Assembly: GCA_018398585.1 (NCBI GenBank)
Contig: JAGTTD010000022.1
Location: forward strand, 8,471,501 to 8,535,500
Source of the DNA: Simmondsia chinensis
Lineage: Eukaryota; Streptophyta; Magnoliopsida; Caryophyllales; Simmondsiaceae
Direction of reading: 5' to 3'
DNA length: 64,000 bases
This document shows positions 10,410-21,212 of this stretch, piece after piece (the first letter of the stretch is position 1; the number at the start of each line of letters is the position of its first letter). The notes under the pieces were generated by a model. The model was not told the origin of the DNA and made no database searches. It worked only from the letters and a program-made list of their open reading frames with translations. Position numbers and translations under genes: made by a program.

Positions 10410-11039
10410 AGGTTGTAAATGCAAGTTAATTAAAAACCACTGGTTATAAAAATCAAGTGGGAGCGAGTTTTCAATTGTTGTAACCTCACGGTCTCTATTA
10501 CCGGTCTAGCAGTATAGTAGATCGATAGACCTCCCTATGGAGGATGTCGGTTTGCAGATTACAGGATTAGACTTCTTTAGGATAAACCAAAGTGCAAAGA
10601 AGCGATGCGACCACGCTGCCGTGGAGTATTTCGTGTATTTGTATGGAGGTTTAGGTAATGGTTTACACATGACTAGCGTGATGCATTAGCCTCCCCGAAG
10701 AGCTCTGTTGTGTCATGTTAGAGAGTAAGGTCAAGTGGAGAGTTAATCATGTTTAGTAAGAGTTACAAGAAAAACACGTTAATTGAGAATATTTCTCACC
10801 TGAACTAGTTTCGTACGACCCCGCTGTCGGGGAGTAAGGCGTGGTGTGTTTGGGTTATCATTGTATGCATGATAGTACAGTTTGGTGGATATCTGGCTTA
10901 TTTTGTATGCTAAATTAAAAGAATATACATCACTGCATTATACATGATTCTTGTTAGACAATTACACATATGTTTGCATTTACAATATTTTATATGGATA
11001 GGGCTGGCGAACTTTGCTTGATTTTAAATACATAATGTA

Positions 11040-11650
11040 CTCACTGAACCAAATTACTTTGCCTTGAAAAATAAGTTAGACTTGGTTATTACTCACAAGA
11101 GACCTACTAGAAAGAAAGGAAAGGGCAAGATTGTTATTGTAGCAACCAAGTCCATAATTAAGTCAGCAAAAGAAAAGTGTTTCTTTTGTAAGAAAACTAG
11201 GCCATTGGAAAAGAAACTACACTAAGTACATAGCTACTCCTCCTATAAAGACTGATAAGCCATCTGGTGAAGGTATATTGATATCTCAGTTAGTTGAGTC
11301 ATGCGTAGTTGAGAGTCTACTAGTTTCCTGGTGGGTGGACTCAGGTTCAACTCACCATATCTGTAATATGTTACAGGAGCTCAGGCTAGGCTAAAGACTA
11401 CAAGATGGGTGTTGTACCTGATGGTCAGGGACAGTACAAAAATGGTGGTCTTAAGTGTAGGAGATGTTAGCGTAGAATTTAATAATAGAGTTTTGTTTTA
11501 AAAGATTGTTTCTTTGTAGCTACTTTGCACATGAATTTGATTTCTGTATCCCGTTTTATGAATAATTGTTATTCAGTTGATTTTGATAATGAAAATTTTA
11601 ATATGAGAAATAAATTGTTTGTTTGTGCATGTACATAAATAAATTATTTA
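11040..11650 (+). pseudogene. Copia gag end and protease remnant (element B)
   Basis: A basic stretch (frame through 'agaaagaaaggaaagggcaa') is followed by KCFFCKK near 11175, the start of a CCHC zinc knuckle whose second half is displaced by a frameshift. The frame then gives WWVDSGSTHHIC (about 11330-11370), the copia protease active-site region with Asp-Ser-Gly. Stops and frameshifts interrupt the rest. Upstream of 11040 no gag is readable. Confidence 0.75.
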
Positions 11651-11653
11651 TTC

Positions 11654-12185
11654 ATGTTATTTCCTTATCAAAACTATGGTAATGGTTTAAATGAATCTAA
11701 CGTAAGTTTACTTGTTCAATCTTTTAAAAGAAAACACCTTGAAAGGGATACTGCCTACACCTGGCACCAATGTTTAGGCCACATTAATTCGAACAGGATC
11801 CAAAGGCTGGTAAAAGATGGACCGATAGAGGCTTTGGACTTGAGTTCATTACCAATCTATAAATCCTGTATAGAAAGAAAGAGGACCAAGTCTGCCTTTA
11901 AGAGTAAAGGTAACAGGGTTGGTGGCTTGCTTGAGCTGGTTCACATAGATGTATGTGGATCAATACATGTTCAGGCAAGAGGTGGGTATGAGTACTTATT
12001 CACATTTAGTGATCATTACTCAAGATGTGTATATGTTTACCTAATTAGATATTAGTCGGACCTTTTTGAAAAGTTCAAAGAGTACAAAACTAAATTTTAA
12101 AAGTTATTAGGTAAACAAGTTAAGTCACTTCGATTAGATCGAGGTGGTGAATATTTTTTGGGTGAATTTCTGGATTTTCAAACTC
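11654..12185 (+). pseudogene. Copia GAG-pre-integrase and integrase N-part (element B)
   Basis: The frame 11654-12055 (133 codons) contains TWHQCLGHINSNRIQRLVKDG, with the His-X3-His of the integrase zinc domain. CIERKRTKSAF keeps only the first Cys of the zinc pair. ELVHIDVCGSIHVQARGGYEY supplies the first catalytic Asp. A stop at 12054 is followed by readable SLRLDRGGEY (about 12125), the DRGGEY block with the second catalytic Asp. The catalytic Glu region is lost. Confidence 0.85.
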
Positions 12186-12329
12186 CAAAATGAGATAAGA
12201 TCTCAGCTTTCTGCTCAGGTTACACCGTAGCAGAATGGTGTTGCAAATAAAAGGAACAAGGATGGTTTTTTCTACAGTTTTGATTTAAAAGGTCTTTTGT
12301 AAATACAATGCAAAATACTTAGAGAAGGA

Positions 12330-13340
12330 TTTTGCAAGTAAGCTACAAAAACGAAAACAAAATAGTATTAAAGGAAAATGACACTAATTCTAAACAGATA
12401 GACACAATTCAAGACATAGTAGATGTATTAGATGCACCTACTAAAAGGAACGAGAATGTTCTAGGTACACGAAAGCTTAGGTGTGGTGGGAGGATTGTCA
12501 GGATATCTGATAGGTTCATAGCGGGAGCCTTAATGGTTGACTGTGGCATTGAATCTGATCCTTTTACCCACAACGAAGCAGTTAAGTCTTATAGTTTTGA
12601 GCAATTGGTTAAACGAACCATGCGTGTACAACCGACATTAAGAGAAAGTAGTGACTTTCTTAGTTTTATATGTCAACGATATACTACTCATTGAGAATGA
12701 TGTAGGGGTGTCATTAGCTGTAAAGACTTGGTTGTCATGATAGCTTAATATGAAAGACATAGGAGAAGTCAGCTCTACTCTTAGGATTAAGCTTCTGCGA
12801 GGTCGTAAGAGTAGGATGTTGAATCTCTCTCCAGCCACTTATATTGACAAGACGTTGTCAAGATATAGCATGGAGTCCCTCTATTTTTTGAGTAGTGTTC
12901 TAGGACACTTCAAGAGGAGGAGCAATTGAGGAATATTCGATTTGCTTTGGCAATGGGAGCCTCAGGTATGCCATGTTGTGCACGAGACTTGATGCCTGCC
13001 ATGCTATGGGATAGTATGCAGGTGTTGGTCTAATCTGGGTCCAATGGACAAGGTGGCAATGAAGTGTTTGCTCTAGTTCTTGAGAAGAACTAGAGATCCT
13101 ATGCTAATCTTTCAAAGTGATGAGCTGGTTCCAGTTGGCTATACTGATTTAAAACTTTCAATCAGATTAAAATAATAGACGTTTGACGTCTAAGTATGTA
13201 TTTACCCTTTGGAGTGGGAGCAATTAGTGAAAGGAATGTCAAGCAGTATTGTATTACTGATTTCACAATAGAGTAATTGTGCTCACTAAGGGTTAGGCTC
13301 AGTAGTTTTTTGGTTCAAACTTAAAAGGGGTGAGTATGGA
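12330..13340 (+). pseudogene. Copia integrase-RT linker and RT/RNase H remnants (element B)
   Basis: 12332-12694 encodes a linker with SDRF and ESDPFTHNEAV, the typical sequence just before copia RT. The RT palm is then mostly deleted and the frame jumps to LYVNDILLIENDVG (about 12670-12715), the YVDD active site with Asp to Asn. KDIGEVSSTLRIKLLRGRKS and ATYIDKTLSRYSMES follow. RNase H fragments run to about 13340 with many stops. Confidence 0.8.
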
Positions 13341-13363
13341 CTTTGTCATAAATTGAATTTAGG

Positions 13364-13376
13364 ACAAGTGGGAGAT
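13364..13376 (+). promoter_or_regulatory. Polypurine tract of element B
   Basis: Purine-rich AAGTGGGAGAT lies directly before the 3' LTR start TGTTAGG. This is the expected primer site for plus-strand DNA synthesis. Confidence 0.8.
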
Positions 13377-15576
13377 TGTTAGGAATAGTGTCCTGAAATC
13401 TAGATTTATTCTGGATATATTATTTTAATTAATAAATAAAATTAAAGTTCCAGTCGTTTCCTAGTTAAATTTGTGTATTTGAGCATTTATACTACATATG
13501 ATTTTCTTTTGGGAAACATCCATGAGATGAGTGTAGTCCTCAGACTACAATTCACGTGTTTGTTCTAAGTGGTTTATGAGATTAAGCCACAGATAGACTT
13601 GGAACAAATGATATGGATTGTTGTTTGAAAGACTCGTAGTCGAACACAAGTCTGGACCACTTGTATGTTAAGACTACAACGTGACACTTGAGATAGCTTG
13701 TCTTGGTCATGTGGATGGAGATCCAAAAGTGTTAGGTTAGTGTGTTTGACACACTGAGTTGGACCATGTGGGTTACTTATTTCTAGATTACTATTGGAGA
13801 ACGTTGTACTGTTTGTACGACGACTCTAAATCCTGAGGGTATTCTGGACTTGTGCATGGAACATTAGTTACTTTTATGTACTATAAGTAAGGTCTAAATG
13901 AATGACTAAAATTCCATGTACACTGGGTAGCGGCGTGAAGTGTGACAAGGATCAGGTATTCAATTGGGAATCTACAGTCTCTTATGAGATATAGATGTCC
14001 CCTTAGTTGATTCGCAAATATTTGAATAGTTCGGAATCTTTGGCCAAAGTATTCTAAGTGTTTGACATTTAGAATTTATACAGTGAATATGTTCAAGTAT
14101 AAATGAATTATTCGGTGAAGGGAGAGTCGGTAACTAATGGAGAAGCTGTGAGAAGGATAATAGTAGTGGTTATATTTATCCTTTGTCATGGACATCTTGT
14201 GGAGGGGTTGTTGTCATTAATATAGTACATTAGGGAGATATCTAATAAATAATTTAAATCTAAAGTGCAGTAAGATTTATTTAGTGGAATTAAGTCTCAT
14301 TAAATGATAATTAAATTAATATCATGAGATGATTTAATTTAATCCATTTGGAGCTGGATTTAGATTGTCCCTGAGGTCCCTGCGCAAACCTCTGTATTTA
14401 TCGCCATTAGAAAAATATTAAAAAATTCATGAGATGAATTATTTATCCATAAGATAGGTAAATTAATTTTGCCAAATATTATTCATGAGATGTATAAAAA
14501 TTAAATATTATAAAATAAAATACTTTTAAAAAATTAAAATTCATAAGATGAGTTTTTAAATGTGGGAAACAAAGCAAAATAAAAAAAAAAATACAAAGAA
14601 AAACCTGCACGGTAGCGATCCGCGTGAATCGGATCCAACAAATCAGTGCGCGACATGTGACCACCAGGGCTATCCGTGTCACCAGGCGGGGACCAATCAC
14701 GCGTTGACGCGTGTCATGCGTTTTGAATTAAAATAACAAGTGGGAATTTGGGATGATGAAACGACAAGTTTTGAGTTGTTTTTAAAACTAAATGCTGCGT
14801 TTTTGTTTTAAATTGGCGAATCCCTTTTCGATTAAAATTAGTTTTTTTGCTCCGGTATATTCCTATAAATAGAAGGGCTTATTACGAGGTTTGGTATTCG
14901 AAGTCAAAATATTTCTTTAGGGTTTCTGAAATTATTTCGGAGACCCAGTTTAATATTTTTTGGAGCCCACCCTCCGGGCAGTTCGAGGTCATTGCGTAGA
15001 AGGTCTCGGGGTCTCGATTTTAAAAAATATTATTGTCTTTCTGGTTTTCTTTTATTGGAGCAATTCCAGGTATGTTTTTTCTTTCCTTCTTCTTTTAGTT
15101 TCACTTTTCTATTTATTTATAGTTTGCGTTATTATACCTGTTTAAGTTTATGTATTATTATGAATGTATTAGAGTAAAAGGCTTGTAGATCTAAATTAAG
15201 AATTTAGATCTGATGATTTAAATTATAAATTTATGTCAATAGATTTAAAATTAGGAATTTTATATGAACCCTAGGTTTAGAGTTATGAATTCTAAACCTG
15301 TTCCGCTGCGTAATCTTTAGGTAGAATTTTTGAAATTCATCCCAACAACCGGTATTAGGGTAAAAGGTTTATGGAGATATACCTATTCCCAGGAACTCTC
15401 GCACGTGAGGTGTCATGAAGCGTGACTCTCTGACCAGGGGCTTAGGTAGAGAGAAGAGTCTCCTATTCTAAGTGCTCTAATAGGTGCCTATTGTTGTGAC
15501 AATAGTTGTGAACTGTGAACCCAATAGTTAGCATCAGAGTTTATTTTCCAACAAAATTCATATGTTTTTCCCAACA
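13377..15576 (+). repeat. 3' LTR of copia element B
   Basis: It is about 2,200 bases, starts TGTTAGGAAT, ends CCCAACA, and is followed by target duplication GGTTC. It is co-linear with the 5' LTR, including the TATA box at 14864-14871 and the captured PBS/leader extension at 15344-15576. Open frames inside are incidental. Confidence 0.92.
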
Positions 15577-15960
15577 GGTTCAGTTTAACGCTTATTGGAC
15601 CAGTTGTTGATACAATTTCTATTCCATTTAAACCCCAGTTTGGTTCATTTTCGTTACAATCATGCTACAAGTTAGTTTTAACTAAGTCACTTTTTATCAA
15701 TCTTCGTTATAATTCTTAAATTTTGCTTGAATTAATTATTGTCGGATCCCTAGTTCACTTGAATTGCAGGCAAGTCGCTAACTACTAGAATTTCAATATT
15801 TTCAAATCCTGGCCATGTTAACCTTCGAAGTAATTCAATTCACTCCCACTTTGACGGAATTAGCTTTCGTTGTAATTCCACTCTGGTGAATTTTTTTGAG
15901 TCAACTTTTGCGATAATTTCCAGTAAAACTAAACTACACTTGGGCATTTTCTCATTATGA
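15577..15960 (+). repeat. Hairpin-forming minisatellite of about 44 bp, right half
   Basis: It continues the array of 6340-7053 after element B: 'ttcagtttaacgctt', 'tttcattacaatc-like' and 'ttaaaccccagtttggttc' units. The units decay toward 15960. Confidence 0.55.
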
Positions 15961-16839
15961 TTTCTAGTCTAGCTAAGCTTACCAAAATTAGTTTCTCCCT
16001 ATGATTTTGCCTTTAAACTCTTCAGTTGCAAAGTATTTGAGTATCCTCAGAGAAGAATGTAGTTATAAGTATAAATAAAAGTTTAACTGTTCGAGTTTCT
16101 ATATATTTAGACTATTCTTTTCATCTTGATCTTACTTTTAATACATACTTCTCTACTGGGTTAATCCCATAATTTTAAGTTAACAAGAATAAAACAAGTT
16201 TAAGGTCTTAGAATTTATATGCAATTGACGGCAAAGATATAAGAGGTCAAGACACTGTACAAGAAGATTTCGGTTAGAAACTATGCCGATAAAGAACTGA
16301 TTAGGGCTCTAACAATGAGGAACAAGGCACCACCTTACAGCAACAAGTGTAGAAATGCTATTACCAGGGATCTGAAGCAGGACCTGAAGGGCGAATTCCT
16401 AGAATTACTAAGAGCAACACTAGAGTACTTAATTGTGCCAGAAAAGCTATTCAAAAAGGGTTGTTCGTCTAGCCATCAACCTGAGATGAACAACTCCTTA
16501 AATGGGGGCACAAGGCATTAGCGTTACCCGTAAGATTTTAGCTACCCGCCATGTGCCAATATGCCCATTGTTCTGCTTTGAGAGGCTAACAAATGTTACT
16601 GAATCAAGAAGATGAAATCTCACCGTATTTGACCCACTTGATAAATTGCATCAACATCCCCTGAGGTTTGACGTCGCTATATGCTAAATACCTTTAAGAT
16701 ACATTGTTTAGCCTTGCTAAATTAAGTAAGACTGAAAGCCAGTAAAGAACTCCAGACAAAACCCATTTCATAAATAGTGAGGGCCGGAAGACTTTGCCCT
16801 CATCCATGATTCCCTTTCCACGATACTGCGCAAAACATT
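15961..16839. other. Unassigned sequence with one short open frame
   Basis: An open frame at 16315-16521 (68 codons, rich in charged residues) has no recognisable motif and no supporting signals. I treat it as chance. The sequence probably belongs to the same retroelement-like tract as the flanking minisatellites. Confidence 0.3.
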
Positions 16840-17080
16840 TGAGAACTAGGGGACTTCGCCTATATCATTCCCTTAATAGAGGCGTAAGCCATTATTGGAC
16901 TGGGGGACTTCGCCTCAGTCATTTCCTTTGGGACTGAGGAACTTCAGCTCCATCATTCCCTTAACCATGGCATAAATCATTTTTTTGACTAGGGAACTTC
17001 ACCTCAATCGTTTCCTTTACGATGGCATAAATCATTTTAGGACTGGGGGACTTCACCTTAGTCATTTCCTTGAATTTACT
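16840..17080 (+). repeat. Minisatellite with 54-bp unit
   Basis: Four to five units each contain 'ggggacttcgcctcagtcatt' or variants, then 'tggcataaatcattttt'. Unit starts are near 16849, 16903, 16938 (a short unit), 16992 and 17046. Several units have GACTG..CAGTC arms, so they can fold. Confidence 0.7.
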
Positions 17081-17460
17081 TTGCAATCCTGGAACTAGAA
17101 TAACAATTTTGGCATATATTGAAAAAAACGTTTATGACATTGTAATGGCATCCTCACACACCTTTCATCATCAATATATTACAAAATCACCTTGCTGTGC
17201 TCTTAACATTTAGCATTAGTACAAATGGCGTGTTATAAAATAAGACTCATTACTAAGCCACGTATTAGGCGTTAGTGCTTGTCATCCTGACATTAGTAAG
17301 GGTTTATGTGATTATTCATGGATCGCATTGTGCGAGTGTTGCTCAATTACATTTGTCAATGATAGATAAATGTCAAGGAAATGAGAACGGGAGCCACAGA
17401 TATCCTTGAAGGATTATATGCCACACAATTAGTAAATTACTCAAGTCTTAAAATTAAGTT

Positions 17461-17724
17461 TCATTTACCAGGTACTAATGCGACCGAATCCCATTAGAAC
17501 TCTGAAGTTAAGCATGCTTGGGCGAGAGTAGTGCCAGGATGGGTGACCTCCTAGGAATTCCTCGTGTTTCCAACCCCATAAGGTTGCGGGTTTTCAGAGA
17601 CAGCCTCTCGGCGGGGTTACACCCTGAAGGGGTAAGCCTGCGTACATCCACTCCTCCCGACCCTGGTTATGCAGGAGCCCTTGAGGCACGGGGTCTGTTG
17701 CTATTGTTGTTGTTGTTGTACTTT
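17461..17724 (+). mobile_element. 5S rRNA-headed SINE (chimeric retroposon)
   Basis: Bases 17466-17577 are clearly 5S rRNA-like: 'ctaatgcgaccgaatcccat', 'gaagttaagcatgcttgggc' and 'aggatgggtgacctcc', ending in 'cctcgtgtttccaacccc'. Without a break this leads into the SINE body ('cagcctctcggcggggttac', 'aggagcccttgaggcac') and a (TTG)n tail. Flanks GTCTTAAAATTAAGTT (17445-17460) and GTCTTAAAATTATGTT (17725-17740) form a target duplication around the whole unit. That indicates one retroposition event of a joined RNA. Pol III box A, intermediate element and box C are all readable. Known relatives: animal SINE3 elements with 5S heads, and 5S-bearing Cassandra TRIMs in plants. Confidence 0.8.
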
Positions 17725-17900
17725 GTCTTAAAATTATGTTATTTCCGGCACCTTGTCTTTGTTTTGATATTCATTCTAGGCATGTTCATTATCAAAAAAG
17801 TACATTATATTAGCCTTTTTGGTTGGATTTGTTGCCCCAAGTATGCTTTATTTTATCTAGATACTCTATACATGACAAGTGATGGCTATCCATGCACGTA

Positions 17901-18190
17901 CTTAACACCATGGTCCCCCTTGGTGCAATCGCCCGCAATGGGTGCAATATTAAACACCATGGTCCGCCCTGGTGCAATAGCCCACAGCGGGTGCAATATC
18001 AAGCACCATGGCCGCCTTGGTGCAATCACCCACAATGGGTGCAATACCAAACCCCATGGTCCGCCCTGGTGCAATAATATGCAATGGGGGATAATACCTA
18101 ACACCATGGTCTACCTTGATGCAATCACCCGCAATAGATGCAATACCTGACACCATGATCCACCCTAATGAAACCACTTGCAATGGGCAT
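17901..18190 (+). repeat. Minisatellite with 49-bp unit
   Basis: About six units of 'acaccatggtccgccctggt' plus 'gcaatcgcccgcaatgggtg' recur at 49-base spacing, most regular at 17901-18110 and decayed later. CACCA..TGGTG arms allow folding. Long open frames on both strands here (for example 17518-18150) are artefacts of the repeat. Confidence 0.8.
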
Positions 18191-18685
18191 AATACTCACC
18201 GCATTGACTTCATACTGCATATGGTACACCTTGACGATAAAATAAATGCAAAACATTGAACACCCGAACCTTATCCAGCTGTGTTACACCTACCAACTAT
18301 AGACTTAACTGAATATATTGAGTCAACCACCTTGAGCTTCGACTAGATATGCATTGCCTACCAAAATAACACGATCAAAATGCACCCTGCTCACCACTTT
18401 ATAGGTGTTACTAACTAAAAGCACATATACCTATTGTTCGGTCATAAAAGTGATATCCTTACGTGTTTGTTACATAGAGCACAAATTTCCATGAACGCTT
18501 GTAGGAACAATGGAGCAAAATATTTTAAATACTCTAAGTTTCAGAAGTCTCTAGTGTTCTAGGCCTTTAGGGTAGTCCAGAGTCGGCGTGCTTATGTGCG
18601 ATTTGAGCTCATGATTGACTAGCTATTCATTGGCTTATTTACTATCTGCTATGTCTTTGCCTTTGTCTGCCTTGCTTTGCCCTGC
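18191..18685. other. Unassigned spacer
   Basis: No gene or repeat unit is recognised. It ends in 'cctgcttata', the target site of LARD-A, and the sequence resumes as 'ttatatgcttatatgc' after that element. Confidence 0.3.
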
Positions 18686-18690
18686 TTATA

Positions 18691-19277
18691 TGTTATGATC
18701 CGAGAAGCCGAGGCAAGAACTTGTGGGGGTTGTGATGCTGTTCTGCTGCTATGTTGTTGCTGTTAGCTGCTGTTGGCTACTGCTGCTGCTTGTGCTTGTT
18801 GCTGTTAGATACTTGTTAGCTTAAGAAATGTAATAAGTGGTTGAATCTAGCTAAAGAGTTGTATTAGTGTGTTTAGGATTAACTAGATTGAGTCTTGATG
18901 TAATTAGTTGCATAAGTCTCTTGTAAGTCTTGTAATAAGTGAGCTTTAGAGTGGTCTTGCTTAGGAGGTCAATGCCGGTCAAGTGTGGCGGCTAGTTAGT
19001 TAGTTGTTGGATGAGTTGGTTAGCTCTTGGTCCACATGCATTGTATCTCTAGATATGTTAAGAGTTAGTCATCCTAAGAGCAAGTAGTATAATTAGATGT
19101 CTCTAGTTTGTAATCCTCATAACTTTGATGAATGAATTGATATCATTTGATATTTCTCTCTACTTCTCATCTCCTTTCCCTTCTTATCTCATCTAAACTC
19201 TATAATCTCTTCTCATCTCATACTCTCTCTATCCCAACCAAGGTTAAGGCTCAAGAGAAATCTTTGAAACCTTAACA
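18691..19277 (+). repeat. 5' LTR of LARD-A
   Basis: It is 587 bases with a CTG/GTT-rich 5' part, a weak TATA-like 'gtataatta' near 19087, and a pyrimidine-rich end ('tctcatctcatactctctct'). The same end wording occurs in the gypsy LTR at 62883-63244, which suggests related families. Confidence 0.9.
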
Positions 19278-19292
19278 ATTGGTATCAGAGCC
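19278..19292 (+). promoter_or_regulatory. Primer-binding site of LARD-A
   Basis: ATTGGTATCAGAGCC follows the LTR end directly and matches initiator tRNA-Met. Confidence 0.9.
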
Positions 19293-20358
19293 TTGATTTG
19301 GCTTCCGAATCAAGCTCATATCCGAAAAAAATACAAAATCTGATTAATTGTATTGCAATTAATCAATAAAAACAATTGTGTTACAAATTTAGTCTTGTGA
19401 TCAGAATTCAATTCTGAATTTTGAACTTTGAGATTGGCGGTTACTGCATTTGCTACTGCAAGGCCTGGGAGTTGCTTCGGTTGGGATTAGAATTGATGCA
19501 ATTACATTGAACAAACGTTAATTGATCAGTAATTGTTGACTACATTCAACATTAAAGCTGATTCATAGTGAATTCAGCAGATTCGATCAAGCATTAGCTG
19601 CTGAATGTTAGTGCTGAAGCAAAATAACAGTTGCTGAAGTTATGTGCAAAGCATAAATGATCTTGATCAAATATTCATTTAATCTATGGAGAAGAAGTCA
19701 AGGGATGCTAATTGATCCGCATTACACTTGATCATCATCAAAAGATCAGAAACAAGCTGAATTGAGGTTCAATCATATTCTACAACTCAGAAATTGAAGT
19801 TGAGGTAACTGTTTCTGAAGTACAAGTTCATTTCGATCCGAATCTGTTTTTTGTTGCTGGTTTGTGATGAAATTGTGTTGATAAGCATAGAAGTTGTGAG
19901 AATTCATCAGAATCTGTGCGTGATTCTTAAGAGTTATATGTTATTAAGTGGAGAATTGCTTAGGCGAAATTCTGACAACGAATTGAGCACCGAAGGTGTG
20001 GAAATTCGATTTTGTTCTTGAAGATTGTGGTGAATCGTGTGTTTAAATCACCATTACAGAAAAAGATCGAACCTATTTCAGATTCTTAGTTTGGATTATT
20101 CAAAAAATCATCATTGTCAGAAATTGTTCGAAGTTAGGGTATGTTCGAACTCTCAGTGTGCGAAAATCTGCATATTAGGGTTGAGATCAGTTACGATTGT
20201 GGAATCGATAGCAGCGGATTGTTGTGCGGATGAAGGAGTCCAATTTCGTAAAGCAATCGATTGTTGAAGAGTGCGAACAAGTTTCTCACTTCTGCAATTT
20301 TTGAACTGTATTTTGCGAATTGAGTTATTCCAGATTGAAGTTGTTGTTCATTCTCGAT
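19293..20358 (+). other. Untranslated leader of LARD-A
   Basis: About 1 kb without a sustained frame, yet clearly alignable with LARD-B 52628-53650. A block at 19852-19913 ('gttgctggtttgtgatgaaa' and 'ttgtgttgataagcatagaa') is nearly identical to 53191-53252. Conservation of a non-coding stretch next to the PBS is compatible with a packaging signal, which is inference. The open frame 20037-20267 falls in this leader and I do not support it as coding. Confidence 0.55.
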
Positions 20359-20889
20359 ATGGCTGAGTTGACTGAGCAGTGGGAGAAATTAATAAAATGG
20401 AGACAAGAACTTGAAGAATGGAGACAAGCATTTGAAGAATGGAGACAAGAATGTATGCAGCGAATTAAGAATCGGCAATACTCAGCTCAACAGTTTGCTA
20501 ACATCAGTTGTGATTGTGCTGGTGTTCTTGATGCAAATGAGTTTTCGGAACTAGCGGATAGCGTTAGACAACGGAAGCGCCGTGTTGAGCGAATAGAGAA
20601 AGTGGAATCTGTTGCCGTTGGAGATGAACTCGTCCCCGATAGTGCCGAAATTGATGAACACAAGCTAGAAGAACCTGAGTTTGAACAGGATGATCTTTAT
20701 GAAGAATCTTTGCTCGAGTTAGAGTATCTTGCTGATGTTGAGGCACAATATGACATGCATCCGGAATGGGAATACGATTTCCATGTCGAAGGAATGTTAA
20801 AGAATGCCAAGAGTAAAGTGAAGAGGAATCATCTTAACGGCGCATTGAAGATTTTTTGGGTAGAAAGACGTTTACTAAGCAGAAATTGA
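20359..20889 (+). CDS. LARD-A ORF, first segment: coiled-coil and acidic protein
   Basis: I start at the ATG of MAELTEQWEKLIKWRQ rather than 13 codons upstream; it fits the coiled-coil start. Residues 1-40 are a heptad-like coiled coil with a repeated E-E-W-R-Q motif (three EEWRQ/LEEWRQ copies). About residues 85-140 are strongly acidic (EIDEHKLEEPEFEQDD, ESLLELEYLAD), then a basic patch (KNAKSKVKR). LARD-B keeps the same acidic and basic segments at 53915-54200. The frame ends after a T/G run near 20855. There the reading continues in another frame (20856-21212), so this is a frameshifted part of a longer ancestral ORF. It occupies the gag position, but no gag domain is recognised. Function unknown. 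Confidence 0.6.
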   Translation: MAELTEQWEKLIKWRQELEEWRQAFEEWRQECMQRIKNRQYSAQQFANISCDCAGVLDANEFSELADSVRQRKRRVERIEKVESVAVGDELVPDSAEIDEHKLEEPEFEQDDLYEESLLELEYLADVEAQYDMHPEWEYDFHVEGMLKNAKSKVKRNHLNGALKIFWVERRLLSRN

Positions 20890-21212
20890 AGCATGACAAG
20901 TCCGTGATTGAGTCATGGTCTCCAAAGGATGATTCGATGCTACAAGCGGGTCACTATGAAGTCGCTGCAAGCAATCAAGCAGAGAACTATGTAGACAAGA
21001 GGCATTCTGCTGAAAAATTCGATGTTACTGCTGAAATATCATTGAATACATCTCCAAATCAGTTAAGTGATACTCCATGGCAAGCTGGAAAGCTGAACCG
21101 AAGCACCTGCACTACTGGGCAACGTCATTTAGCTGGGGGGAGTCGATGTTACTACTGTTGTGACAATGGAAACACCACAAAACATGTTAAACACTTCTCT
21201 AAGGCAACTTGA
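20856..21212 (+). pseudogene. LARD-A ORF, second segment (shifted frame)
   Basis: It begins GRKTFTKQKLKHDKSV, the counterpart of LARD-B GKKKLTNPKLKREVL that follows FW in the same frame there. This supports a frameshift at the run near 20855. Further on, SAEKFDVTAEISLNT parallels LARD-B STEKFDATVVIAMNT. The segment is Ser/Asn-rich with no known domain and passes into the next segment by another shift near 21180. Confidence 0.5.

Larger units (their letters stand above)
7059..15576 (+). mobile_element. Complete Ty1/copia retrotransposon B
   Basis: Two LTRs of about 2.2 kb (7059-9268 and 13377-15576) begin TGTTA and end CCCAACA. They are flanked by the 5-bp target duplication GGTTC (7054-7058 and 15577-15581). 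A PBS, a long AT-rich leader, gag-protease-integrase-RT-RNase H remnants in copia order, and a polypurine tract follow in the expected positions. The LTRs differ at roughly one site in twelve over the first 280 bases, so insertion is not recent. Pol is full of stops and has lost most of RT. The lineage may be Angela/Tork-like, but this is not certain. Confidence 0.93.

Noticed and set aside
17466..17577. A functional 5S rRNA gene
   Set aside because: It lacks the first 8 to 10 bases, has several substitutions, no 5S array spacing or T-run terminator, and is fused to a SINE body inside one target duplication.
17518..18150. 210-codon open frame as a host gene
   Set aside because: It starts in 5S-like sequence, crosses the SINE with its TTG tail (a run of Leu) and ends in a minisatellite; the composition comes from repeats.
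20037..20267. Short gene in the LARD-A leader
   Set aside because: The frame is not kept in LARD-B, while the nucleotide sequence aligns as a non-coding leader.
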